Shown here piece by piece: positions 1 to 6,895 of a stretch of 29,567 bases of DNA. Position 1 is the stretch's first letter; the number at the start of each line of letters is the position of its first letter. Under the pieces are notes generated by a model, which worked only from the letters and a program-made list of their open reading frames with translations, had not been told where the DNA came from and made no database searches. The DNA comes from Minisyncoccota bacterium (GTDB taxonomy: Bacteria; Patescibacteriota; Minisyncoccia; UBA6257; HR35): NCBI GenBank assembly GCA_028276075.1, contig JAPYXA010000001.1, forward strand, positions 1 to 29,567. The letters are read 5' to 3'. A program made the position numbers and the translations under genes.

Positions 1-854
1 ATCATTCCTTTTGTCTCAAGAGCCCAACCAGGATTATCTGTTCCTATACCAATTTTAACAATCCCATCAAGGCCTTGTCTTATAGTCATAGCTGGGATAA
101 AATTAACTGCCCAACCGTCCTGGCCTTCAGAAGTATCAAGTTTTTTTGAAGTTGAAAAACCGAATATCATGCCACCTTCAACAGTTGGATCATCATCAAC
201 CTTTTCAATAATTAAAGCATCATTGTAAGGCCCATCTGGAAAATAATTAAGATGTCTTATTCTCAATCCTTCACTACCAAAAAATCCCACATATCTTTTA
301 GAAGCATCAGAACGATTAGGATAAACATTGACAATATCTCCTAATCTTACAGACCCTTTAAAGTAAGCATTTCCTGTAGAACCTTCAATCCAAACATCAG
401 CAGAAGATGTTGGAGATGAACCAAAGAATATTTTTCTTAAAGGATTGACACCTATAAAAAGATCCTTGTCTATTTCCTGAGAAAATATTCCTGGAACATT
501 AAAGACCCCTCCTATTCTTACTCTTCCCGCCCTTTCTGAATCTTCAAAATAGTTTCTATATGTTCCTGCTTCAAACACTCCTATTTGAGCAAATTTAACA
601 TTGCCTATAGAAACTGTTAATTTAGAATTAGGGTTATCATTTCCTATAGAGACCAAGGAATCTTTGAGATATATTCCAGTTGAAGTTGTCTGCCACAAAT
701 AAGAAACAAAACAATTAGTTTCTCCGGGTTTACAAACTGGATCTAATGTTTCTCCAGGATTATAAGGAGAATGTGGAGGCGCAGCGTTTGTCAAAGAATA
801 AAAAGTGAATAAGAAAGCGAAAAATAAAGTTCTTTTAATGAATCTCGATTTCAT
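1..854 (-). CDS. Secreted surface protein, N-terminal part (runs off the window edge)
   Basis: The frame is open from an ATG at 854 to the window edge, giving about 284 residues with the C-terminus missing. Residues 1-24 form a signal peptide (MKSRFIKR, then a hydrophobic stretch ending TNA before APPHSP). Right after it comes NPGETLDPVCKPGETNCFV, a short two-cysteine element that I recall as recurrent after the signal peptide of secreted proteins in Patescibacteria. The rest is beta-rich, with IGIGTDNPGWALETKGM at the cut end. That resembles the VGIGTTNP...L.V.G repeats of tail-fibre-like or intramolecular-chaperone-type surface proteins. A surface or adhesive role is inference. No membrane anchor is visible in the part present. 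Confidence 0.75.
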   Translation of the reverse strand, partial: MKSRFIKRTLFFAFLFTFYSLTNAAPPHSPYNPGETLDPVCKPGETNCFVSYLWQTTSTGIYLKDSLVSIGNDNPNSKLTVSIGNVKFAQIGVFEAGTYRNYFEDSERAGRVRIGGVFNVPGIFSQEIDKDLFIGVNPLRKIFFGSSPTSSADVWIEGSTGNAYFKGSVRLGDIVNVYPNRSDASKRYVGFFGSEGLRIRHLNYFPDGPYNDALIIEKVDDDPTVEGGMIFGFSTSKKLDTSEGQDGWAVNFIPAMTIRQGLDGIVKIGIGTDNPGWALETKGM

Positions 855-927
855 TTTTTTAAAAAAAATTTATTAAACACATTCTTAATTATGCGACCAT
901 AAAAAATTAAAGTATTTAAATTTAAGA

Positions 928-936
928 TGTTATAAT
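928..936 (+). promoter_or_regulatory. Extended -10 promoter element upstream of the YjbQ-family gene
   Basis: TGTTATAAT matches an extended -10 (TGn-TATAAT). A weak TTAAAG at 907-912 could serve as -35 with an 18-bp spacer. It lies in the divergent gap between the secreted protein and the YjbQ gene and would give a leader of roughly 80 nt. Confidence 0.35.
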
Positions 937-1025
937 TTAAATTAAAAAAATATACCTTAATGTGCTTTATATAACTTTATCATAAAAATATATAAAAGTC
1001 AATAATAAAATTAAAATAAATAAAT

Positions 1026-1421
1026 ATGGAAATTCAAGTTCAAACTAATTCAAAAAGGCAAATAATAGATATAACTAATAAAATAGAAGATATAATCAAA
1101 AAAAATCAAAGAACTACTTCAGGAATTATTAATCTTTTTCTGCTTCACACGACCTGTGCATTAACAACTGCTGACCTAGATCCTGGCACAGATTTTGATT
1201 ATTTAGATATTTTAGAAAAGATTGTACCTAAATTGAATTTTAGGCACCCTCATAACCCTTCTCACTTACCAGATCATTTTCTTTCTCTACTTATAGGAAC
1301 ATCTTTGAACATACCTTTTGAAAATAAAAATCTCATATTAGGAAGCTGGCAAAGAATAATTTTAATAGAATTTAATGGTCCAAATACAAGAAAAATTAAA
1401 ATAACAATTTTAAATAAATAA
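1026..1421 (+). CDS. yjbQ: YjbQ/UPF0047 family protein
   Basis: The 131 residues cover the whole length of the UPF0047 family (usually 130-140 aa). Family signatures are visible: HTTCALTT at 41-48, which matches the usual HTTAALT, a histidine-rich stretch with H74, H76 and H80, and the C-terminal signature GTSLNIPFENKNLILGSWQR with GSWQ at 106-109 followed by IEFNGPN. Some members have weak thiamine-phosphate synthase activity, but the physiological role is not settled, so thiamine synthesis should not be assumed. The gene stands alone, divergent from the secreted protein upstream. No Shine-Dalgarno sequence is visible before the ATG. Confidence 0.85.
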   Translation: MEIQVQTNSKRQIIDITNKIEDIIKKNQRTTSGIINLFLLHTTCALTTADLDPGTDFDYLDILEKIVPKLNFRHPHNPSHLPDHFLSLLIGTSLNIPFENKNLILGSWQRIILIEFNGPNTRKIKITILNK

Positions 1422-1547
1422 CTCTAATTTTTAATTTTTATTTTTTACTGTTTTAAGTTATAATATTACTAAATTATTAAATATTAAATTAAATAAGAAT
1501 AAATAAGAAAGTAAATAAAAGGCCGAAATTAAAAAAAATTTTTAAAA

Positions 1548-2090
1548 ATGAAAAAAATATCTTTATTAAAGGTCTTATTTATTAATCTTCTTTTTATTTT
1601 TGTTTTTGCCCAAGCTCAAATGTTTAAAAATCCTAACAGAAGCAGTGCTGCTCCTTCTTTTAATCCTGTACCCAGACAAAGACTTCAACAAAGATTATTA
1701 CAAACAGCAACAACAACAAACTCTGCAACAGCCACATTAAATTTTGCTACAACTAATTATCCAATAGTTAATTTAGAATGTATGAAAAATGCGATTTTAA
1801 ATAGAGAGGAAGCATTAAAATCAGCAAGAGAAACTCAATTTAATAAAGTAAATCAGGCCTATGAAGAAAGAAAAAATTCTCTTTTAAACGCTTGGACAAT
1901 TCAAAATCTTCAAGATAGACAAAAAGCTATTAAAGACTCATGGCTAAAATTTAAAACAACAGTAAATCAAGCAAAAGAAGAATATAGAAAAAAAAGAGTT
2001 GAAATTTGGCAAAATTTTATAAATGAAAGAAAAAAGTGTAAAGCATTACCCACCGGAGAAGATCCTAATAATGACATTTTAAATCTATAA
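1548..2090 (+). CDS. Small secreted coiled-coil protein of unknown function
   Basis: The 180-aa product starts with a signal peptide (about residues 1-23, MKKISLLKVLFINLLFIFVF, ending AQAQ). A low-complexity Ser/Thr/Ala/Asn linker follows at about 30-70. The rest is a charged helical domain (about 75-165) rich in Glu, Lys, Arg, Gln and Trp, with two Cys (C78 and C164) near its ends. The motif NLECMKNAILNREEALKSA fits a family of secreted helical proteins that I recall from Parcubacteria, with no function assigned. A TATAAT at 1459-1464 is a possible -10. The gene stands alone, with uppP 120 bp downstream on the same strand. The real start is supported by the signal peptide. Confidence 0.7.
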   Translation: MKKISLLKVLFINLLFIFVFAQAQMFKNPNRSSAAPSFNPVPRQRLQQRLLQTATTTNSATATLNFATTNYPIVNLECMKNAILNREEALKSARETQFNKVNQAYEERKNSLLNAWTIQNLQDRQKAIKDSWLKFKTTVNQAKEEYRKKRVEIWQNFINERKKCKALPTGEDPNNDILNL

Positions 2091-2212
2091 CCCTATAATC
2101 CATAGAATAATAAAAATTTAAATTCAATAAAATAATAAACAGTATTTTAAATTTAAAATAAAATTTATTTATTTAAAATTACCTATAGAATTTAAAATTA
2201 GCAAAAAAAATA

Positions 2213-3007
2213 ATGAATTTTTTCCAATCTTTTTTATTGGGGGTAATAGAAGGTTTAACTGAATTTTTACCAATATCTTCAACGGCTCATTTAATTTTAA
2301 TATCAAAAATTCTAAAAATAGAATCAAATGACTTTCTTAAATTCTTTGAGATTTTCATTCAGTCTGGAGCAATTTTGGCTATTATAATTTTATACTTTAA
2401 GAAAATTTTTTCCCGTAAAAAAATAATTTTTTTCATTTTCACTTCTTTTATAGTCACATCGCTTATAGGTGTGTTGTTTTATAAAACCATAAAAAAGGAT
2501 TTATTTGAAAATCTAAAGTTAATTATTTTCAATCTTTGGTTTTTGGGAGTTGTATTTATCATTTTAGAAGAATTAATAAACAGAGGGAAAATTTATCTTA
2601 ATAAAACCTTACAAGATTTATCTATCAAAGAAGCTCTACTTATAGGATTATTTCAAGGATTATCAATAATGCCCGGCATCTCAAGAGCAGGATCAGTTAT
2701 TTTAGGGATGATGATCCTCGGGTACAAAAGAGAAGACTCGGTTACTTATTCATTTTTTATTTCTGTGCCAACAATAATATCTGCAGGTTTATTTGATTTT
2801 TATAAATCTGGGATAAACCAGGCTTTTTTATCAAGTCAAAATTTATTTTTTTTAATAACTGGGTTTTTAAGTGCTTTTTTGTCAGCTATTTTAGTTATAA
2901 ATTGGTTTATAAAATATCTCCAAAAAAACAATTTAAAAATTTTTGGTTATTATAGAATATTGTTTGCAATTTTTATATATTTTTATTTATTTTTTTATAA
3001 AAGTTAA
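2213..3007 (+). CDS. uppP: Undecaprenyl-diphosphatase (UppP/BacA)
   Basis: This membrane enzyme removes one phosphate from undecaprenyl diphosphate, recycling the lipid carrier for cell wall and surface polysaccharide. The 264-aa length is typical. Both active-site motifs are present: IEGLTEFLPISSTAH (E13, E17, S22, S23, H26) and PGISRAGSVILG (P154-S157-R158). The family usually has PGxSRSxxT, so this protein has Ala for Ser159 and Val for the following Thr. About eight hydrophobic segments are visible. The stop codon overlaps by 4 bp the end of the broken corA gene on the opposite strand, so no terminator separates them. Confidence 0.95.
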   Translation: MNFFQSFLLGVIEGLTEFLPISSTAHLILISKILKIESNDFLKFFEIFIQSGAILAIIILYFKKIFSRKKIIFFIFTSFIVTSLIGVLFYKTIKKDLFENLKLIIFNLWFLGVVFIILEELINRGKIYLNKTLQDLSIKEALLIGLFQGLSIMPGISRAGSVILGMMILGYKREDSVTYSFFISVPTIISAGLFDFYKSGINQAFLSSQNLFFLITGFLSAFLSAILVINWFIKYLQKNNLKIFGYYRILFAIFIYFYLFFYKS

Positions 3008-3926
3008 AGCCATTTTTTAATTTTAAAAATAATAAACAAAATAATCATAGAAAAAATAGAAACTAAAATAACAAGAAAGTAGGCGAACGGATTATTCTCT
3101 AAAGGAAGTTTTAAGTTCATCCCAAAAAAGCTTGTAATCATTGTGGTACAGAAAGAAGTATCGTAAAAAATATTAAAATCTTTAAAACCTTATTTACAGT
3201 ATTTGTAAATATACTTTCATAACCTTCTCTAATGTTTGCAATATTTCTTATATTAGCGCTTGCTAGTTCTTCAAGCTGTTGAGCTTTTAAAAATAAATTT
3301 TCAATTAATTCTCTATCAGGACTAAAAAGCTTTAAATATTCTTGCTTTAATATACTATTAAATACTACTTTGGTTGCTAAAAAAGCGTCTAAGAAGTCAT
3401 TAAGAATAACTTCAAAACGAATAAATCTTTTTATTTCTTCGTCTTCAACTTTAGCTGTCTCAAAAGCTATTTTTCTTACTTCTTTATTAATTTTTAAAAT
3501 TAAACGATTGAACTGTTCGTATATTTCATAAAGAATTTGAATAAAAAGTCGTGTTTTTTGAGTTGTAACAATAGGCGTTTTATTCTCCAAAATAAATTTT
3601 TCCAAAAAATCAATTTTCGATTTTGAAAATATAAGAAAAAAATTTTCAGAAATAACAACAAGCAAAGTTGTAGTAAAAACATCTCTTAACCTAAAGACAG
3701 GGACTCTTAAGAATATATAAATTAATCCGTCTTCTTTCTCAATTCTGGGTATTTCATAAGGATCCATTCCGTCATTTATTAAAATATCATTCAATTTTAA
3801 ATTTTCTGTTAAAAATTTCAAGTCATCCTCTTCGGGTTCAAAACAAATTATTAAACACCCTTTTCTTAGTTTTTCAATTTTAGCTAAATTCAAATCTTGT
3901 ACAGATCTATAATATAAAGAAATCAT
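3004..3926 (-). pseudogene. corA: CorA-family divalent metal channel, split by a -1 frameshift before the GMN motif
   Basis: The main frame encodes a CorA cytoplasmic domain and most of the first transmembrane helix (ending LKILIFFTILLSVPQ) and then stops at a TGA at 3138-3140. The missing end continues at once in another frame, from an ATG at 3141 to a TAA at 3004: MITSFFGMNLKLPLENNPFA, a second transmembrane helix, then KIKKWL. That holds the diagnostic GMN motif. One extra base near 3142-3147 would restore a normal CorA (...SVPxMITSFFGMN...). The start is placed at the ATG at 3926 (MISLYYRSVQDL), which fits the family better than a TTG at 3965. The ATGA overlap at the break could allow re-initiation of a 45-aa C-terminal piece. 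A sequencing error, a true mutation and a two-piece protein are all possible. Confidence 0.85.
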
Positions 3927-4230
3927 TTTTAAACAATTTTTAAATAAATTAAAACAATCTAACAATCCTTAATCAAAATTCAATCCTAACTTATTATATC
4001 CTAAAAAATAAATAATAGATAATTATATTATATTAACAAAGAGACTGATTTAAATTTGAGAATTTAGATAAAATTTCTTTTTTGTAATTGTTTATTCTCT
4101 CAAAAATTACTTCTTATATATTTAGCACATCTTTAATAAAAAAGTCAACAGCCTCGTTAGGATTGTTGTCAATCAAGTTGATAAAATTAATTAAATATAA
4201 TTTTTCTACTATTTTCTATTTACATTTCTA
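3927..4230. other. Intergenic gap between corA and the metal ABC permease
   Basis: No intact gene is visible. A TATAAT on the minus strand (3993-3998) is a candidate -10 for corA. A minus-strand frame at about 4125-4215 reads LINFINLIDNNPNEAVDFF and continues past a TAA. It has no start codon and may be the decayed end of a lost gene. The right end contains the first half of a 22-bp tandem duplication. Confidence 0.4.
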
Positions 4231-4246
4231 CTATTTTCTATTTACA
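4203..4246. repeat. 22-bp perfect tandem duplication
   Basis: Positions 4203-4224 and 4225-4246 are identical (unit begins TTTCTACTATTTT). The duplication covers the last codons and stop of the metal ABC permease and repeats them downstream, so the protein end is unchanged. It probably arose by replication slippage. Confidence 0.85.
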
Positions 4247-5010
4247 AAAAATAATGATATTAGAAAAAACAAGAAGCCGGATATTACAATCATAAGACCA
4301 GCCGGCAATTTTGTAAAGTTATAAATTAAAATTCCTGAGATTGCTGAAAGCATACCAAAAATTAAAGATCCCAAAGAATATTGATTAATATTTTTAGCAA
4401 TATTTTTTGCTGTTAAAGATGGAATAACCATTAAAGCAACCGGCAAAAGTCCTCCAACCAATTTTACTGTTAAAGCAACAATAAAAGCAATACAAGATAA
4501 ATAAATAAAATTATACTTTTCGACATTAATTCCTTCTGTCTTTGCCAAATCTTCAGAAATCTCAAATAAAAGTATTTTTGAATATATTCTTCTTATTATT
4601 AAAAAGACCAAAACAGATAAAACCACTGATAAAATTGTGTCAAAAAAACTAATTTTTGTAATATCTCCAACTAAAGCCTCCTCTAATTGATGTTCATCAG
4701 AAAAAGGTAATATTAAAAATCCCAAAGCAACACCAGTTGTAAAAACTAATCCAGTTAAAGCCTCTAAAGGAGACTTTGTCTTTATTTGTAAAAACAAAAT
4801 AAAAATCTCAGCTAAAATTATAGCTAATAAAGCTCCTAAAAAAACATTAAACTGATAAGCTAAAGCTAAACCAACTCCAGGTAAGGCTAAATGGCCCAAC
4901 GGTTCGCCAACCAAACCCATTCTTTTTGTAATCATTAAAGAACCCAAATATCCCGCTACCCCCCCAATAAAAATTCCTGAAATTAAACTTAAAGTAAATT
5001 GATCAATCAT
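4231..5010 (-). CDS. Metal ABC transporter permease (ZnuB/MntB-like, ABC-3 family)
   Basis: This is an integral membrane subunit of a zinc/manganese-type ABC importer with 7-9 hydrophobic segments. ABC-3 family features include GSLMITKRMGLVGEPLGHLA near the N-terminus and the later LVGGLLPVALMVIPSLTAKN segment. I place the start at the ATG at 5010 (MIDQFTLSLISGIF), giving 259 aa and an 8-bp overlap with the ATPase gene. An upstream ATG at 5043 would add 11 non-conserved residues and extend the overlap to 41 bp. It forms an operon with the ATPase upstream. No substrate-binding (ZnuA-like) gene lies in the window. The metal cannot be told from sequence. Confidence 0.88.
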   Translation of the reverse strand: MIDQFTLSLISGIFIGGVAGYLGSLMITKRMGLVGEPLGHLALPGVGLALAYQFNVFLGALLAIILAEIFILFLQIKTKSPLEALTGLVFTTGVALGFLILPFSDEHQLEEALVGDITKISFFDTILSVVLSVLVFLIIRRIYSKILLFEISEDLAKTEGINVEKYNFIYLSCIAFIVALTVKLVGGLLPVALMVIPSLTAKNIAKNINQYSLGSLIFGMLSAISGILIYNFTKLPAGLMIVISGFLFFLISLFFVNRK

Positions 5011-5710
5011 GTTTATAATCATAAAAATTAATTTCTGCCCCATAAATTTTTTCTAAAGAGTCTGGAGTTAAAATTTCTTTAGGTTTCCCAAAACAACAAA
5101 AACCCTTTTTACTTAAACACAAAACATTTGTAGCATATTTATAAACAATGTTTAGCTCATGCGTAATTAAAAAAATAGTAATTCCTTTTTCTCTCCAAAA
5201 TTTTTCTAAAAGAGAATAGATTGTTTCCTCTCCTCCTATGTCAACACCCGTAGCTGGTTCATCAAAAAACAAAACCTCTGGTTCTTTAATAAGACTCCAA
5301 GCAATAAGCATTCTTTGAAATTGTCCTGAAGATAAATTAACAGGATTTTTGTTTAAAATTTCTTTTGGTTCAAGACCAACCGCTTCCAAAACATAGGAAA
5401 TTTTCTCTTCTGACTCCTCTTTAAATTTAAAAAAATCATTAATAGTAATTGGTAGATCATAAAACCTTTCTCGACTTAACCTTTCAGGCAAATAACTAAT
5501 CTTAGGTATTTTCCCCCTCTGCCAAATAACTTCACCACTTGAGGGAATTAAACCTAAAATAGCCTTAAAAAGAGTTGTTTTGCCCGAACCATTGGGTCCT
5601 AAAACAATTAAAAATTCTCCTTTTTCAACTTCAAAAGACAAATTTTTAATCACTTCTTCTTCCCCAAATTTAACACTTAAATTTTTAACCTCTAAAATTT
5701 TCTCTTTCAT
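5003..5710 (-). CDS. Metal ABC transporter ATP-binding protein (ZnuC/MntA-like)
   Basis: The 235-aa ATPase has all expected motifs: Walker A GPNGSGKTT (38-46), ABC signature LSSGQ (126-130), Walker B VLFFDEP (146-152) followed by a D-loop (ATGVD), and the switch histidine in LITHELN (H184). It powers the permease encoded immediately downstream, whose start overlaps this stop by 8 bp. The stop is TGA, which shows that TGA is a terminator in this organism. A good sigma-70 type promoter lies right before the ATG, placing the expected transcription start at or within a few bases of the start codon. The mRNA may therefore be leaderless. Confidence 0.92.
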   Translation of the reverse strand: MKEKILEVKNLSVKFGEEEVIKNLSFEVEKGEFLIVLGPNGSGKTTLFKAILGLIPSSGEVIWQRGKIPKISYLPERLSRERFYDLPITINDFFKFKEESEEKISYVLEAVGLEPKEILNKNPVNLSSGQFQRMLIAWSLIKEPEVLFFDEPATGVDIGGEETIYSLLEKFWREKGITIFLITHELNIVYKYATNVLCLSKKGFCCFGKPKEILTPDSLEKIYGAEINFYDYKHD

Positions 5711-5716
5711 CTTAAA

Positions 5717-5745
5717 ATTATATTACATTTAAGTTAGTGCTTCAA
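5717..5745 (-). promoter_or_regulatory. Promoter of the metal ABC transporter operon
   Basis: On the minus strand, TTGAAG (5740-5745) and TATAAT (5717-5722) are separated by exactly 17 bp. The -10 ends 7 bases before the ATG at 5710, which predicts a leaderless or nearly leaderless transcript. No clear operator palindrome is visible. Confidence 0.6.
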
Positions 5746-5868
5746 TTAATTTCTCTTTTAAACTTTTTAGATAAGATTTTACTAACTGTCACCACCTCTT
5801 AATCTAGGTCAAATACAGAATAACCTCCACCACTAAAACTACAGGGTTTATCATTTAAAATAAGAGAC

Positions 5869-6026
5869 AAGACTATAACTTTTGAATATAGTCCTTGGTT
5901 TAAAATTTTAAAGAAACACTCCACACTGCTTACTTTGTTTGTACCATTGAAAGCATTATAAAACAAGCTTTTTAAGAAGTGAAATTAAAAATTAGGAATA
6001 CTTGTGATGTTTTAAACAAAGTATAA
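5869..6026 (+). pseudogene. Copy B of the small unknown gene, with internal deletion and lost start
   Basis: It is clearly related to the gene at 17486-17743. The 5' part reads TFEYSPWFKILKKHS and the 3' part ends RNTCDVLNKV before a TAA. The original ATG is now AAG. Roughly 105 bp in the middle are missing, joined at a short CTC shared by both ends, which also puts the 3' half out of frame. It sits directly downstream of hicA, in the opposite orientation to it. The rest of the gap at 5746-5868 shows no gene; a hairpin-like stretch at 5821-5850 is too weak to assign. Confidence 0.75.
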
Positions 6027-6037
6027 CACTTTATTTT

Positions 6038-6265
6038 TTAATTTCTCAGTAATTTTAAAAATTCTTCTACTGATAAGCCTACTTGTTTAATAATGGCTTT
6101 TAGTGTGCCTTTCTTTAAATCTTTAGTATGATAAGGAATTGTAATACCGATGCTACCCTTAACATAAATTCTATGACTTCCTTTTTGTCTCACAAAAACA
6201 AAACCTAATTTTTCTAAAACTTTAATCACTTCCTTAGACTTTAAGGATGGCAGTTTCGGAGACAT
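6038..6265 (-). CDS. hicA: HicA-family toxin (mRNA interferase)
   Basis: The 75-aa product has the HicA/YcfA double-stranded-RNA-binding fold signature: SKEVIKVLEKLGF, then VRQKGSHRIYVKG with the catalytic-type histidine H31, and a C-terminal GTLKAIIKQVGLSVEEF helix. HicA toxins cleave mRNA until neutralised by HicB. The gene starts immediately after the hicB stop (TAA-ATG), so the antitoxin comes first in this operon. All key residues are present and it looks intact. It lies between copies B and C of the small repeated gene. Confidence 0.93.
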   Translation of the reverse strand: MSPKLPSLKSKEVIKVLEKLGFVFVRQKGSHRIYVKGSIGITIPYHTKDLKKGTLKAIIKQVGLSVEEFLKLLRN

Positions 6266-6514
6266 TTAAATTCTTACTTTAACAGGAGCGAGGATTATTT
6301 CCTCATCGTCTTTGATTTTCTCTTTATCTTTTTTCATAACTTCAAAATATAGAACTATAGCTTCTTTAATATTCTTTAAAGCTTCATCAAAAGTATCTCC
6401 TTCAGAAATACAACCAGGCAAAGAAGGCACAGTTACTGTATAGCCACCATCCTCATTTTTCTCAAAAACAGCTGTAAATTGATAGATTTTTTTCTTTAAA
6501 GATCTTTTAGCCAT
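6266..6514 (-). CDS. hicB: HicB-family antitoxin
   Basis: The 82-aa product shows the HicB partial RNase H-like domain: FTAVFEKNEDGGYTVTVPSL, PGCISEGDTFDEALKNIKEA and a C-terminal helix. It has no obvious added DNA-binding domain after residue 70, so autoregulation could depend on the complex or on another region. It abuts hicA. Its promoter carries an extended -10 at 6550-6558, next to the repeated 32-bp segment. Confidence 0.92.
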   Translation of the reverse strand: MAKRSLKKKIYQFTAVFEKNEDGGYTVTVPSLPGCISEGDTFDEALKNIKEAIVLYFEVMKKDKEKIKDDEEIILAPVKVRI

Positions 6515-6549
6515 TAGTAAAATTTGTTTGATTTGACCTCTTTTAAGAA

Positions 6550-6558
6550 ATTATAACA
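6550..6558 (-). promoter_or_regulatory. Extended -10 promoter of hicBA
   Basis: On the minus strand TGTTATAAT lies 36 bp before the hicB ATG. No convincing -35 is visible, which is common with extended -10 promoters. The repeat copy C begins about 17 bp further upstream. Confidence 0.5.
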
Positions 6559-6574
6559 TAACCAAAAATAAACT

Positions 6575-6712
6575 GCTAATTTTGAGAAAATTCATTCTGA
6601 AATGCTCCGCACTGCTTACTTTATTCGAACCATTGAAAACATTATAAAACAAACTCCTTGGGAAGTAAAATTGAAAATTAGAAATACTTGGGAGGTTTTG
6701 AGTGTTATATAA
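6575..6712 (+). pseudogene. Copy C of the small unknown gene, 5' half missing
   Basis: The first 52 bp (6575-6626) are identical to 17597-17648 inside the gene at 17486. The reading frame continues NFEKIHSEMLRTAYFIRTIE, then KQTPWEVKLKIRNTWEVLSVI and a TAA. The first half of the gene is absent, and hicBA lies on that side. A DUF5681-like remnant follows 30 bp downstream on the same strand, so the two may once have formed a small operon. Confidence 0.8.
6578..6609 (+). repeat. 32-bp direct repeat, copy 1
   Basis: It is identical to 17600-17631 and 18322-18353. The first 15 bases form a small inverted repeat (AATTTT-GAG-AAAATT) and it ends GCTCCG. All three copies have the same orientation. 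Confidence 0.9.
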
Positions 6713-6741
6713 TTAAAAAAAACAACTATTTTACAACTATT

Positions 6742-6895
6742 ATGCCTAATCCAAATATAAAACCAAGGTGGAAGAAAGGAGAATCAGGAAACCTGCTAGA
6801 AGACCGAAAGAATCAAGGAATTATAAGACTTTATTCCGTGAAGCATATGTGGCTATTGCAAGGGATTTAAGATTAGGAAAAGACCCAGATGTTTT
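6742..6895 (+). pseudogene. DUF5681-like gene remnant, frameshifted and truncated
   Basis: It begins MPNPNIKPRWKKGESGN, which matches the KPGQSGNPxGRPKG core of DUF5681, a short domain common at the N-terminus of phage and mobile-element proteins. After Asn17 the frame is lost. Adding one base at about 6793 restores NPARRPKESRNYKTLFREAY followed by VAIARDLRLGKDPDVLF, a good continuation. The restored frame then runs straight into the stop codon of the opposite-strand defence gene at 6894-6896, so the gene was cut where the defence operon joins. It is dead in its present form. Confidence 0.65.

Noticed and set aside
2144..2159. Perfect 16-bp palindrome ATTTTAAATTTAAAAT upstream of uppP
   Set aside because: Made only of A and T in very AT-rich sequence; likely chance, and not placed like an operator or terminator.
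3500..3682. Second minus-strand frame inside corA, and similar internal frames at 8899-9153, 12648-12875, 14290-14541, 14529-14825, 16303-16644, 22694-22888, 23444-23629 and 24438-24674
   Set aside because: All lie within strongly supported genes in other frames, with no domain resemblance or start signals.
4125..4215. Minus-strand frame reading INFINLIDNNPNEAVDFFI, perhaps a decayed gene
   Set aside because: It has no start codon, a stop just before and just after, and no firm family match. It is mentioned only in the gap entry.
4088..4324. Plus-strand open frame of 78 codons
   Set aside because: About a third of it is antisense to the end of the metal ABC permease, and the rest is low-complexity AT-rich sequence with no family resemblance.
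5821..5850. CCTCCACC...CTAAAAC...GGGTTT stretch resembling an IS200/IS605 end hairpin
   Set aside because: The arms pair poorly, no tnpA or tnpB remains, and no second end was found.
6688..6870. 60-codon plus-strand frame starting MGGFECYIIKK
   Set aside because: Its start lies inside repeat copy C in a different frame and its end is out of frame after a one-base loss. It is better described as copy C followed by a DUF5681 remnant.
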